Assembly: GCA_002842575.1 (NCBI GenBank)
Contig: PHDJ01000005.1
Coordinates: 62,001-126,000 of the forward strand
Length of the DNA stretch: 64,000 nt
Direction of reading: 5' to 3'
DNA from: Bacteroidetes bacterium HGW-Bacteroidetes-2
GTDB taxonomy: Bacteria; Bacteroidota; Bacteroidia; Flavobacteriales; Flavobacteriaceae
The notes beneath the pieces are model-generated. The model saw nothing but the letters and a program-made list of their open reading frames with translations, did no database searches and had not been told where the DNA came from. Shown here piece by piece: positions 8,509-17,440 of the stretch. Position 1 is the first letter of the stretch. Each line of letters starts with the position of its first letter. The position numbers and the translations under genes are program-made.

Positions 8509-9807
8509 TTAATATTTAAGCCACTTATATAATTCTTTATACGTCGGTTTTTTACCATACATCAATATACCAACGCGATATATTTTTGCAGCAAACCAAA
8601 CCACCAAAGCAAATGTGGCAAATAGAAGGAATAATGAAATTAATATTTCCCACCAAGGCACCCCAAATGGAATACGCATCAACATAACAATGGGTGAAGT
8701 AAGTGGAACGTATGAAAAAATTACTGCTACCGTGCCATGAGGGTTTTCAATTACTGCAAAAAAACCAATATAAATGGCAAGCATTAAAGGTATTATTATA
8801 GGAAACATGAATTGTTGGGTATCGGTTTCGTTATCAACGGCAGCTCCTATTGCGGCATAAATAGAACTGTAAAGAAAATAACCTCCAATAAAAAAGAATA
8901 AAAAAGAAATTATTAATGTAGTCATAGGTAATCGTAAAATATCGTTCATCACTGTTTGTACACCACTGTTATTTACTTGATCTATCAATTCTTGATTTGG
9001 CATCGTAGTGGTTTCTAGCTGTAGTCCAAATACAGAGGTTGCTACAATTAACAGAATACCACCAAGGACTACCCAAATTAAAAATTGTGTAATTCCGGCA
9101 AGTGAGGTGCCTATAATCTTTCCCATCATCAAATGATAGGGTTTTACCGAGGAAATAATGATTTCGATGATGCGATTGGTTTTTTCTTCAATAACGCTTC
9201 GCATTACCATATTGCCATAAATAATAATAAACATCATCAATAAATAACCCGCTGCTCCTCCAAATATAGCTTTAATCCAACTAGACATTTTAGAGGTTTG
9301 CTCGCCTTGAAAATTTTCGATATGTATATCAATATTAGATTTTGAAGCTTCTATTTGAAACAAATCCACTCCATCTTGCTCCAATTTAAGGTTTGTAAGT
9401 TTTGAATTTAAGCTTTTTTCTATGTATTGAATTGCCGAAATATTTGGCGAACCTTCCACAAAAAACTGAATATTTTGGTCTAGTAGAGCAAGGGAATCTG
9501 CTTGAGGAATATAAAGCAATCCATGATATTTACCTTCTAAGCTAATTGTTTTTGCATAATCTATATCTATTTCGGCAAGGAACGTAAATTTTAAATTTTC
9601 TGAATCTTCTAAAGCATCTTTTAACAATTCACTTTGATCTAAAACAGCTATTGTTCTAACTTCTTCATTATTCAAACTGCTTAAGTACACAATTAAAAAA
9701 ATCATCCCAACCAAAATAAGCGGGCTTAAAACAGTCATTATTATAAATGACTTATTTCGCACTCTGGCATTGTATTCTCTTCTTATAATAAGTTTTAAAT
9801 TTCTCAT
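8509..9807 (-). CDS. ABC-2 type transporter permease, NatB-like
   Basis: This is the membrane subunit of an ABC exporter. One N-terminal membrane helix (SFIIMTVLSPLILVGMIFLI) is followed by a large extracytoplasmic domain of about 130 residues. Five or six clustered C-terminal helices come next (from about residue 180), the layout of NatB/ABC-2 permeases. NatAB-type systems export Na+ or other small molecules; the substrate here is unknown. It begins 1 bp after the stop of the ATP-binding gene and ends 4 bp before mscS, which implies a tight operon. Confidence 0.85.
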   Translation of the reverse strand: MRNLKLIIRREYNARVRNKSFIIMTVLSPLILVGMIFLIVYLSSLNNEEVRTIAVLDQSELLKDALEDSENLKFTFLAEIDIDYAKTISLEGKYHGLLYIPQADSLALLDQNIQFFVEGSPNISAIQYIEKSLNSKLTNLKLEQDGVDLFQIEASKSNIDIHIENFQGEQTSKMSSWIKAIFGGAAGYLLMMFIIIYGNMVMRSVIEEKTNRIIEIIISSVKPYHLMMGKIIGTSLAGITQFLIWVVLGGILLIVATSVFGLQLETTTMPNQELIDQVNNSGVQTVMNDILRLPMTTLIISFLFFFIGGYFLYSSIYAAIGAAVDNETDTQQFMFPIIIPLMLAIYIGFFAVIENPHGTVAVIFSYVPLTSPIVMLMRIPFGVPWWEILISLFLLFATFALVVWFAAKIYRVGILMYGKKPTYKELYKWLKY

Positions 9808-9808
9808 C

Positions 9809-10735
9809 TTACTTATTTGCTACCGTTTGAATAAATATTTCGTTAACACTTGGTATGACTTCTACAAAGTGATTAATTTGCCCTTTTGAGGTTAAATAGG
9901 TTATTAATTCATTTGGTGAACTGTTAGCATCCATTTTTATATTTATTTTAAGTTCCTCGCCAAGGGTTTTAAAATTTGCCTCTGACACAACAAATCGATC
10001 TTTTAGTTCATTCATCAATGGTTCTTGGTTACTACAAATTAGCCCAACTTCATAGGTGTTTGATTTATAAGAAAGTTTAATATCTTTTAATCTACCATCT
10101 AATAATTTGTTTGCATTATGAATTAATGCAATATGATCACAAAGTTCTTCAACAGATTCCATCCTATGGGTTGAAAAAATTATGGTTGCACCATTTTCTC
10201 TTAATTGAAGAATTTCATCTTTTATTAAGTTTGCATTTACTGGATCAAAACCACTAAAAGGTTCGTCAAAAATCAATAATTTTGGCTCGTGTAAAACGGT
10301 AACAATAAATTGCACCTTTTGTGCCATTCCTTTAGAAAGCTCTTCAATTTTTTTATCCCACCAACTTCCAATATCTAACCTATCAAACCAATACTTTAAT
10401 CGTTCTTTAGCTTGTCCTTTTGAAAGACCTTTTAATTGTGCAAGATAAAGAGCTTGTTCGCCCACTTTCATTGATTTATAGAGCCCACGCTCTTCAGGAA
10501 GGTAGCCAATGTTTTGTATATGATGTGCTTGCAAGAGTTCCCCATCCAAAAAAACTTTCCCCGAATCAGGCATAGTTATTTGATTTATGATGCGAATAAA
10601 AGTAGTTTTTCCTGCTCCATTTGGACCTAAAAGTCCATATATGCTGCCTTTTGGCACTGCTATGGAAATATCATTTAATGCAGTAAATTCACCAAAATTT
10701 TTACAAACATTTTCTGCTACTAATAAATTTTCCAT
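9809..10735 (-). CDS. ABC transporter ATP-binding protein, NatA-like
   Basis: This is the ATPase subunit partnering the permease that follows at a 1-bp gap. Walker A is GPNGAGKTT, the signature is LSKGMAQKVQ (a KGM variant of LSGGQ), Walker B is LLIFDEPFSG and the switch His is in STHRMES. The C-terminal 80 residues form the extra domain typical of NatA/DUF4162-type exporters. It is the first gene of a likely natA-natB-mscS transcript. The substrate is not determinable. Confidence 0.9.
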   Translation of the reverse strand: MENLLVAENVCKNFGEFTALNDISIAVPKGSIYGLLGPNGAGKTTFIRIINQITMPDSGKVFLDGELLQAHHIQNIGYLPEERGLYKSMKVGEQALYLAQLKGLSKGQAKERLKYWFDRLDIGSWWDKKIEELSKGMAQKVQFIVTVLHEPKLLIFDEPFSGFDPVNANLIKDEILQLRENGATIIFSTHRMESVEELCDHIALIHNANKLLDGRLKDIKLSYKSNTYEVGLICSNQEPLMNELKDRFVVSEANFKTLGEELKINIKMDANSSPNELITYLTSKGQINHFVEVIPSVNEIFIQTVANK

Positions 10736-10831
10736 GAAATTTTATGTGTTTAGACATTTTGTTGTTAGAATAAAAAACCCTTGAAATGTTACAGATATAC
10801 CTATAAAATTGACAAATAAAATAATCTTTTT

Positions 10832-10877
10832 TATAAAAACAAAACCCACCCTTAGAATATACAAAACCAAGGATGGG
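10832..10877 (-). terminator. Probable terminator of the grpE-dnaJ transcript
   Basis: An inverted repeat, CCCACCCTT (10845-10853) and AAGGATGGG (10869-10877), has one mismatch and a 15-nt loop. Read on the minus strand, the GGGTGGG arm runs directly into a T-rich stretch (TTTTGTTTTTATAA), as expected for an intrinsic terminator about 90 bp beyond the dnaJ stop. Confidence 0.6.
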
Positions 10878-10962
10878 AAAAAAAATTGCTATGAAAAAGA
10901 AAAATTGGTTAGTTAAGAACTAACTTAACAAATATAAGAATAAAATTTTAATCTTAATAGGC

Positions 10963-12078
10963 TTATGAAAACATATCTTTTACTTTTTCAAAAAATGATT
11001 TATCTTCTAGTTGCGGCTTGGGTTGAAAGTTACTATCGTTAGCCATTTTTTCAAAGAAATCTTTTTGTTCTTTAGAAAGAGTTTTAGGTGTCCAAACATT
11101 TATGTGAACAAGCAAATCGCCTGTTCCATAACCATTTATACTAGGAATGCCTTTATTTCGCAAGCGCAATATTTTTCCACTTTGTACGCCCTCTTCAATT
11201 TTTATTCGCACTTTACCACTAACGGTATCAATCTCTTTAGAAGCTCCTAGAGCTGCTTCAGAAAAACTTACATATAAGTCATAATGCAAATTATCGCCTT
11301 CTCGTTGTAAGGTTTCATGTACTTTTTCTTCAATAGCAACAAGAAGGTCACCTGGAATTCCATTCCCCGGTGCTTCATTCCCTTTGCCAGAAACTTTAAG
11401 CTGCATTCCATCAACAACTCCTGCTGGTATTTTTATTGAAACGGTTTCTTCAGTTAATAACATACCATCAGCATCGGCATTTGCAGGTTTTTTATCAATA
11501 ATTTGTCCTGAACCCCCACAAGTATTGCAAGGAGAAGATGTTTGCATTCTTCCTAAAATAGTATTTGTGATTCGCATTATTTGACCACTTCCATGGCAAG
11601 TAGAGCAGGTTTTATAGGTGGTTCCGTGAGCTAATTTTTTTCGTTTTACTTTTATTTTCTTTTCAACGCCATTTGCAACTTCTTCCAAAGTTAATACCAC
11701 CCGAATGCGAAGGTTACTTCCTTTCATTCTGCGTTGTCCTCCACCGCCAAAGCCACTAAAACCTGAAAAACCACCGCCTCCACCACCAAAAATATCTCCA
11801 AACTGACTAAAAATATCTTCCATGTTCATGCCTCCACCACTAAATCCTCCAGCACCATCAAAGGCTTGATGACCATACTGATCGTAACGCGCTTTTTTAT
11901 TGGGATCACTTAGGACTTCATAAGCTTCTGCGGCTTTTTTAAACATACCTTCCGCTTTTGGATCTCCCGGATTTTTGTCTGGATGGTGTTCAATGGCTTT
12001 TTTTCGATATGCCTTTTTTATTTCTGCAGCTGTTGCATTTTTAGAAATGCCTAATATGTCATAATAATCTTCTTTCAT
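10963..12078 (-). CDS. dnaJ: Chaperone protein DnaJ (Hsp40), reduced zinc-finger form
   Basis: This is the co-chaperone that delivers substrates to DnaK and stimulates its ATPase. The J domain holds HPD at residues 32-34. A long Gly/Phe-rich linker follows (about 72-118), then the zinc region and two beta-sandwich client-binding domains with PAGVVDGMQLKV and GDLLVHINVW. The zinc region has only two CxxCxGxG-type motifs (C158/C161 and C184/C187) instead of four, so at most one zinc centre can form. The protein is otherwise of full length (371 residues). It follows grpE by 48 bp on the same strand; dnaK is encoded separately at 43697. Confidence 0.96.
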   Translation of the reverse strand: MKEDYYDILGISKNATAAEIKKAYRKKAIEHHPDKNPGDPKAEGMFKKAAEAYEVLSDPNKKARYDQYGHQAFDGAGGFSGGGMNMEDIFSQFGDIFGGGGGGFSGFSGFGGGGQRRMKGSNLRIRVVLTLEEVANGVEKKIKVKRKKLAHGTTYKTCSTCHGSGQIMRITNTILGRMQTSSPCNTCGGSGQIIDKKPANADADGMLLTEETVSIKIPAGVVDGMQLKVSGKGNEAPGNGIPGDLLVAIEEKVHETLQREGDNLHYDLYVSFSEAALGASKEIDTVSGKVRIKIEEGVQSGKILRLRNKGIPSINGYGTGDLLVHINVWTPKTLSKEQKDFFEKMANDSNFQPKPQLEDKSFFEKVKDMFS

Positions 12079-12126
12079 GAAATTTTGTTCTAATTGAGTG
12101 GATGCTCTATTTTTAAAAAATAAAAA

Positions 12127-12678
12127 TTATTGTCCTATGATTACTTTTGGATAACGTAAAACCTTATCTCCAATGGTATAGCCTTTTTCTACAACATCGA
12201 TAATTTTTCCTTTTAAATCCTCTGAAGGAGCGGGTATTTGTGTGATAGCTTCGTGATTATCTGCATTAAAAATTTCGCCTTGTTGAACTTCAACTATTTG
12301 CAATCCTTTACTTTTTAATGTTTCTTTTAATTTATTGTTAATAAGTTGAACCCCTTGAAAAAGTGAGTCATTTCCTTCTTTTTCAATTTGTATTAAGGCG
12401 CGGTCAAAATCATCTAAAACGGGCAATAAAGACTGAATAACCTCCTGACCTGCCGTTTTAAAGAGTTCTATGCGTTCTTTGTTTGTCCGCTTTTTATAAT
12501 TCTCAAATTCTGCAAAAAGTCGTAAAAAACGCTCTTTTTCTTTTATTAATTCTTCTTCTACAGAAATGATTTCTTCAGCAGTAACATTCTCTACATCTGT
12601 ATTATTTTCTACTGTAGCTGGGTTTATATCTTCTATTTTTGTTGCTTCTGTTTCTTTTTGTTTATTTTTCTTACTCAT
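12127..12678 (-). CDS. grpE: Nucleotide exchange factor GrpE
   Basis: GrpE releases ADP from DnaK. The ATG at 12678 (MSKKNKQKE) is chosen; an in-frame upstream start would add only MRLP. An acidic, disordered N-terminus precedes a long coiled coil (EEELIKEKERFLRLFAEFEN, YKKRTNKER). The C-terminal beta domain follows, with VLDDFDRAL, EIFNADNHEAITQ and GYTIGDKVLRYPKV. It is the promoter-proximal gene of grpE-dnaJ, and a promoter-like element lies about 40 bp upstream (12715-12746). Confidence 0.95.
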   Translation of the reverse strand: MSKKNKQKETEATKIEDINPATVENNTDVENVTAEEIISVEEELIKEKERFLRLFAEFENYKKRTNKERIELFKTAGQEVIQSLLPVLDDFDRALIQIEKEGNDSLFQGVQLINNKLKETLKSKGLQIVEVQQGEIFNADNHEAITQIPAPSEDLKGKIIDVVEKGYTIGDKVLRYPKVIIGQ

Positions 12679-12714
12679 TGGAAGTCGCATTTTCTATTTT
12701 AACTTTTTACCATA

Positions 12715-12746
12715 CAAAAGTACTGCCAATAACATGTAAGTGCCAA
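12715..12746 (-). promoter_or_regulatory. Candidate grpE-dnaJ promoter
   Basis: The minus strand carries TACTTTTG (12722-12715), a match to the Bacteroidota -7 element TAnnTTTG. Upstream is TTTTGGCA, whose TTG (12746-12744) lies 21 bp away, in the position of a -33 element. TTGGCA occurs twice as a direct repeat 17 bp apart (TGCCAA at 12724 and 12741 on the plus strand). The downstream copy, together with TTTTG, also has sigma-54-like spacing. Confidence 0.45.
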
Positions 12747-12840
12747 AATGTCATTTAAAAAATTTTAATATAAATTTATGCATTTTTTAAAAGAGAGCCA
12801 GTATTTTTACAAATATTAAAAAAGCCTTAAAAACTTATTT

Positions 12841-13509
12841 ATGAGAAATAAAACATACCAACTTTTTTTAGCAGCAATTTTTGTAATTACAATAACATCT
12901 TGCAAAAATGATAAACAAAACGGAACCGATGCTCGAGAAACTTTAACTACTTCTGAAACCTCAATAGTTTATTTACTAGATGCCAATGCATCCACGATTG
13001 AATGGAGTGGTCGGAAACCAACAAAAACACATACAGGAATCATTAAAATTGCCTCGGGAAGCTTTAATATATCAGAGGATAACGCTATTGAGGGAGGTGA
13101 CTTTATCCTTGACATGAGAAGCATAACTGTAACAGATCTTGATCCAGGAGATGGCAAAGAAAATCTTGAGGGCCATTTAAAAGGTACCGTTGTGGGAAAA
13201 GAAGGAGATTTTTTTGATACAAACAATTTTCCGGAAGGAATTTTTGAAGTAACTGGAGTCAAAATGGCGGATGGAAAATCTTGGTTACAAGGAAACTTAA
13301 CCCTGAAAGATGTGACAAAAAATATAGAGTTTCCTATAAATGTGTCTTTTGAAGGAAATAAAATAATATTACAAAGTGAACCGTTTACATTAAATCGTAC
13401 ACATTGGGGATTAAACTTTGGCTCAAAAAGTGTCTTTGATAATTTAGGAGACAAATTTATTAATGACGATATGGAAATCACCGTTATCGTAGAAGCTAAT
13501 AAAGCATGA
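12841..13509 (+). CDS. YceI-family lipoprotein
   Basis: This is a lipid- or isoprenoid-binding lipocalin-like periplasmic protein. The lipobox ends at Cys21 (VITITSC), so it should be lipid-anchored. A short linker precedes the YceI beta-barrel (residues about 50-220) with the family features STIEWSGRKPTKTHTG, DMRSITVTDL, a central LKGTVVGKEGDFFD segment and LNRTHWGLNFGSKSVF. Family members bind polyisoprenoids or fatty-acid amides; the ligand here is unknown. It is divergent from grpE and apparently monocistronic. Confidence 0.88.
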   Translation: MRNKTYQLFLAAIFVITITSCKNDKQNGTDARETLTTSETSIVYLLDANASTIEWSGRKPTKTHTGIIKIASGSFNISEDNAIEGGDFILDMRSITVTDLDPGDGKENLEGHLKGTVVGKEGDFFDTNNFPEGIFEVTGVKMADGKSWLQGNLTLKDVTKNIEFPINVSFEGNKIILQSEPFTLNRTHWGLNFGSKSVFDNLGDKFINDDMEITVIVEANKA

Positions 13510-13569
13510 TACCCTTCTCATGATTTTAAACCTTATAGGATGTGCAAAAAAACGGATATTCTTTTTTAA

Positions 13570-14472
13570 TTAAATCAAGTTTTCTAATGCTTTGACCAAA
13601 GTAGGATACTTAAATTGAAACCCTTTATTTTCAATTTTCTTAGAACTTACTTTTTGTCCTGACAACACTAAAATAGCCATTTCACCTAAGATTACTTGCA
13701 AAATAAAAGCAGGAATGTTTGGCAACCATAATGGTTTTTTAAGCCTTTTAGCTATTTCAATTGTCATTTCATTGTTTGTAACTGGATTTGGAGAAACCGC
13801 ATTGTAAACACCTTCTAAATTATTTTGTAAAACAAAAAGATATAGTGCTGCAATGTCTTTAATATGAATCCAAGACTGCCATTGTTTTCCACTTCCCAAT
13901 GGTGCTCCCAATCCAAGTTTTATAGGTTGTATGAGTTTTGGTAAAGCCCCTTCTAGTGCATCTAAAACAACTCCTGTTCTAATTTTTGCAACTTTCATAT
14001 GCTCGATGGCAAATTTATCGGCGATTTCTTCCCAATTCAATACAACATTCCCTAAAAAAGAATCGTCTATTTCTTGAGATTCTTCAGTGTAAAGTTCTTC
14101 TAATGAATTTGGGTAAATATTGATACCGCTTGAGGATATAAATTGTTTTACTTGATTTTCATGCTTATGAAGTGTATTAAACAAAAGATTAGCGCTTAAA
14201 ACCCTGCTTTCGATTATTTCTTCTTTATAATCTGGCGTCCATTTACTAGCGATTGAAGCACCTGCTAGGTGAATGATGGCATCTACACCTAGAAGGCATA
14301 AAGCATCTATTTCACCTTGTTTGGGATTCCAAAAATATCCGCGATAATTTGGTTTGTTTTTTATTTTATGCTGAGAAGTGGTTAAATAATGAACATCAAT
14401 AGTATTTTGATGGCAGAGTTTAATTATTTCTTTTCCTATAAGTCCCGTAGCACCACTAATTAAAACTTTCAT
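13570..14472 (-). CDS. TIGR01777-family NAD(P)-binding epimerase-like protein
   Basis: This is an SDR-superfamily protein of the TIGR01777/SDR39U1 group, often linked to envelope or division functions but without a defined reaction. The ATG at 14472 gives the nucleotide-binding loop right at the N-terminus (MKVLISGATGLIGKE); an upstream in-frame start adds six residues and is less likely. HLAGASIASKW and the extended C-terminal domain (EMTIEIAKRLKKPLWLPNIP and onward, DUF1731-like) match the family. It follows the rfbA gene at about a 105-bp gap, so its membership in the polysaccharide operon is uncertain. Confidence 0.85.
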   Translation of the reverse strand: MKVLISGATGLIGKEIIKLCHQNTIDVHYLTTSQHKIKNKPNYRGYFWNPKQGEIDALCLLGVDAIIHLAGASIASKWTPDYKEEIIESRVLSANLLFNTLHKHENQVKQFISSSGINIYPNSLEELYTEESQEIDDSFLGNVVLNWEEIADKFAIEHMKVAKIRTGVVLDALEGALPKLIQPIKLGLGAPLGSGKQWQSWIHIKDIAALYLFVLQNNLEGVYNAVSPNPVTNNEMTIEIAKRLKKPLWLPNIPAFILQVILGEMAILVLSGQKVSSKKIENKGFQFKYPTLVKALENLI

Positions 14473-14578
14473 TGAAAAACGTATTTGCAACGAATTTACA
14501 ACTTACTTTGCGGTTATGCTATTTTTTAAAAAAGGTTTAACAAGACATTGCATATACCTCTTTTTAAACACTATTTTG

Positions 14579-15448
14579 CTACACTTTATTTAGTAAATAT
14601 TGACCATAACTACTTTTTTTAAGAGGCTCTGCAAGCTCTAGAAGTTGTTTTTTATCAATAAAACCTTTACGATAGGCCACCTCTTCAATACATCCTATTT
14701 TCAATCCAGTACGTTTTTCAATGGTTTTTACAAATTCTGTTGCTTCTGTTAGTGCTTCATGGGTTCCTGTATCCAGCCAAGCGTAACCGCGACTCATTAT
14801 TTGCATTTTTAATTTTTTTTGTTCCAGAAATGCCGAATTAACACTAGTTATTTCTAGCTCCCCTCTTTCAGAAGGTTGTACTTTTTTAGCGATATCTACA
14901 ACAGTATTTGGGTAAAAGTATAGCCCTACTACGGCATAATTACTTTTTGGATGTAATGGTTTTTCTTCGATACTAAGAACATTAGCAGATGCATCAAAAG
15001 CGGCAACCCCGTAACGCTCTGGATCATCAACATAGTAACCAAAAACGGTTGCTTTTTGCTCCTTTTCAACAGCTAATATAGCCTCTTGTAATAATTTTTG
15101 AAATCCTGCTCCAAAGAAGATATTATCGCCTAAGATTAGACAGACATCATCAACACCAATAAATTCTTCGCCAATAAGAAAGGCTTGTGCTAGGCCATCT
15201 GGTGAAGGTTGCTCTGCATAGGAAATCGATATTCCTAATTGTGAGCCATTCCCAAAAAGTTTTTTAAAATTAGGCAAATCGGAAGGGGTTGATATAATTA
15301 ATACTTCTTTTATGCCAGCTAATAGCAATACTGACAATGGATAGTAAATCATTGGTTTGTCATATATTGGTAACAATTGTTTTGAAACCACTTGGGTTAG
15401 TGGGTGCAATCTGGTGCCTGAACCTCCTGCTAAAATTATTCCCTTCAT
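14579..15448 (-). CDS. rfbA: Glucose-1-phosphate thymidylyltransferase
   Basis: RfbA/RmlA makes dTDP-glucose from glucose-1-phosphate and dTTP, the first step to dTDP-rhamnose and related deoxysugars. Diagnostic motifs are [11 protein letters not shown] at the N-terminus, [22 protein letters not shown], the ERYGVAAFD loop and [12 protein letters not shown]. The length of 289 residues is normal. It lies 52 bp downstream of rfbB on the same strand. rfbC and rfbD are not in the window, so the final sugar is not determined. Confidence 0.96.
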   Translation of the reverse strand: MKGIILAGGSGTRLHPLTQVVSKQLLPIYDKPMIYYPLSVLLLAGIKEVLIISTPSDLPNFKKLFGNGSQLGISISYAEQPSPDGLAQAFLIGEEFIGVDDVCLILGDNIFFGAGFQKLLQEAILAVEKEQKATVFGYYVDDPERYGVAAFDASANVLSIEEKPLHPKSNYAVVGLYFYPNTVVDIAKKVQPSERGELEITSVNSAFLEQKKLKMQIMSRGYAWLDTGTHEALTEATEFVKTIEKRTGLKIGCIEEVAYRKGFIDKKQLLELAEPLKKSSYGQYLLNKV

Positions 15449-15500
15449 TTTTTACAAATTTATTAAATCGATATAGAGATTAGCAAAATAAACTTTTATA

Positions 15501-16550
15501 CTATTCTTTATACTGCTTTTCATAGTATTTTTGATAAGCTCCTGAGGTAACATGCTCTAACCAAGTTGTATTTTTTAAATACCAGTCAATCGTTTTAAAA
15601 AGTCCTTCTTCAAAAGTAACACTTGGTTTCCAGCCTAACTCTTTGCTGATTTTTGTAGCGTCAATGGCATAACGTAAATCGTGTCCTGGCCTATCTTTAA
15701 CAAAAGTAATTAAACTTTCTGATGCGCCTTCTACTTTCCCAAGTTTTACATCCATAAGCTTGCAAAGAAGTTTTACTAAATCTATATTTTTCCATTCATT
15801 AAATCCACCAATATTATACGTTTCTGATATTTTTCCATGGAGAAATACCGTGTCAATAGCCATTGCGTGATCCAAAACATATAGCCAATCACGAGTATAA
15901 TTTCCATCGCCATAAACAGGTAGTGCCTTATTTTTAAGAATGTTATGAATAAAAAGTGGGATTAATTTTTCAGGAAACTGGTTTGGCCCATAATTATTGG
16001 AACAATTTGAAATAATATAAGGCAATCCATAGGTTTCTCCATAGGCTCTTACAAAGTGATCAGAGCTAGCTTTTGAAGCAGAATATGGTGAGTTAGGATT
16101 ATAAGAAGTGGTTTCTGTGAAAAGTCCTGTTTTACCTAGGGTACCATAAACCTCATCGGTACTGATATGATAAAAAAGTTTGTTTGAAAAGTTGTTTTTC
16201 CAAGTAAACTTTGCGGCATTTAATAAATTTACCGTTCCTAAAACATTGGTTTTCAAAAATTCTAAAGGATCAGTAATTGACCTATCGACATGCGATTCAG
16301 CTGCTAAATGGATTACTTTATCAAAACGATATTTTTTAAAAAGGGAAAAAATAGTATCTGCATCGCAGATATTTGCTTTTAAAAAAGTATAATTAGCTGC
16401 CTTTTCAACATCTTTTAAATTTTCTAAATTACCGGCATAGGTTAAAGCATCAAGATTATAAATGGTATCATTAGGATATTTGTTAACAAAATACCGCACT
16501 ACATGCGATCCTATAAAACCTGCTCCTCCAGTAATTAAAATAGTCTTCAT
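15501..16550 (-). CDS. rfbB: dTDP-glucose 4,6-dehydratase
   Basis: This SDR enzyme converts dTDP-glucose to dTDP-4-keto-6-deoxyglucose. Visible motifs are TGGAGFIGSHVVR (NAD site), HLAAESHVDRSI, the catalytic STDEVYG, YSASKASSD (YxxxK), NNYGPNQFPEKLIP and RDWLYVLDHA. The length of 349 residues matches RmlB. With rfbA just downstream it supplies the deoxysugar branch of the polysaccharide cluster. It starts 23 bp after the ABC-2 permease stop, in one transcriptional direction with it. Confidence 0.96.
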   Translation of the reverse strand: MKTILITGGAGFIGSHVVRYFVNKYPNDTIYNLDALTYAGNLENLKDVEKAANYTFLKANICDADTIFSLFKKYRFDKVIHLAAESHVDRSITDPLEFLKTNVLGTVNLLNAAKFTWKNNFSNKLFYHISTDEVYGTLGKTGLFTETTSYNPNSPYSASKASSDHFVRAYGETYGLPYIISNCSNNYGPNQFPEKLIPLFIHNILKNKALPVYGDGNYTRDWLYVLDHAMAIDTVFLHGKISETYNIGGFNEWKNIDLVKLLCKLMDVKLGKVEGASESLITFVKDRPGHDLRYAIDATKISKELGWKPSVTFEEGLFKTIDWYLKNTTWLEHVTSGAYQKYYEKQYKE

Positions 16551-16573
16551 TATTTTTGAATCAAATAAAAAAA

Positions 16574-17440
16574 TTAAACAGTATCAATAAAACTCTTTTC
16601 TGTTTTATTGAAAATTATTAATCCTACTAAGAAGATAATAATTGAAATTGCTAAGGTATATAAAAAACCAAACCAGCTAAAAATACCCGTATCTAAAACC
16701 ATAAACCTAAACCCTTCAATTATTTGTGTTAGCGGATTGTACTCAACTATCCAAGCATATTTTGGCTGTTTATCTTTAATTTCTGATAATGGGTAAGGTA
16801 CCGCAGAAATATACATTAGTAAAGAAACACCAAAACCCACTAGTATATTTAAATCGCGGTATTTTGTGGTTAGTGCAGAAATAATCATTCCTAAACCTAG
16901 CCCTAAAAGAGCCATAATAAGAACATATACGGGAAATAATACCAAATTAAAATTGGGTTTAACCTCAGCACCAATAAATACATAATATAAATAAAATGCT
17001 ATAAGTATAAGTAATTGAATGCCAAATTTTAAAAGATTTGAAATGGTAACAGACAATGGCATAATGACTCTTGGAAAATATACTTTTCCAAAAATATTTT
17101 GATTTGCCGTAAAGGTATTTGATGTGCCCGTTAAACAAGCAGTAAAATAATTCCAAGCTGTTATACCGGTAAGATTAAACAAAAAGGCAGGTACGACTCC
17201 TGTTTGAATGTTTGCAATATTATTAAAAACCAAAGTAAAGATAATTGAGGTAAACAAAGGTTGGATAAAAAACCATAAAGGACCGAGAATTGTTTGTTTA
17301 TAAACCGTTACTATATCTCTTTTGACAAACAAAACTAACAAGTCGCGATAGCGCCATATTTCTTTAAAATTAATATCAACCATCTTATATTTTGCTGATA
17401 TTTCGTAAAGCCAGGTATCCTTTTCTGCGGTTTCTTTCAT
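16574..17440 (-). CDS. ABC-2 type polysaccharide export permease
   Basis: This is a six-helix permease of the Wzm/KpsM/TagG type that flips undecaprenyl-linked polysaccharide or wall polymer. The cytoplasmic N-terminus has the amphipathic FKEIWRYRDLLVLFVKRDI pattern, then TILGPLWFFIQP. Membrane helices follow, and the helix near residues 150-200 carries GLGLGMIISALTTKYRDL, typical of these permeases. The ATG at 17440 overlaps the stop of the sugar transferase (TAATG), implying coupled translation; the longer frame would run into the neighbour. Its ATPase partner (Wzt-like) is not in the window, which is odd. Confidence 0.88.
   Translation of the reverse strand: MKETAEKDTWLYEISAKYKMVDINFKEIWRYRDLLVLFVKRDIVTVYKQTILGPLWFFIQPLFTSIIFTLVFNNIANIQTGVVPAFLFNLTGITAWNYFTACLTGTSNTFTANQNIFGKVYFPRVIMPLSVTISNLLKFGIQLLILIAFYLYYVFIGAEVKPNFNLVLFPVYVLIMALLGLGLGMIISALTTKYRDLNILVGFGVSLLMYISAVPYPLSEIKDKQPKYAWIVEYNPLTQIIEGFRFMVLDTGIFSWFGFLYTLAISIIIFLVGLIIFNKTEKSFIDTV

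Noticed and set aside
10891-10923. An 11-codon mini-ORF (MKKKNWLVKN) overlapping a GTTAGTT/AACTAAC inverted repeat.
   Set aside because: It lies on the plus strand between two minus-strand genes and has no downstream plus gene. A leader peptide has no target here; chance is likely.
12969-13481. A 170-codon frame opposite the YceI gene.
   Set aside because: It is an antisense shadow; the YceI protein has clear lipobox and family motifs, while the antisense translation is Ser/Pro-rich without any domain.
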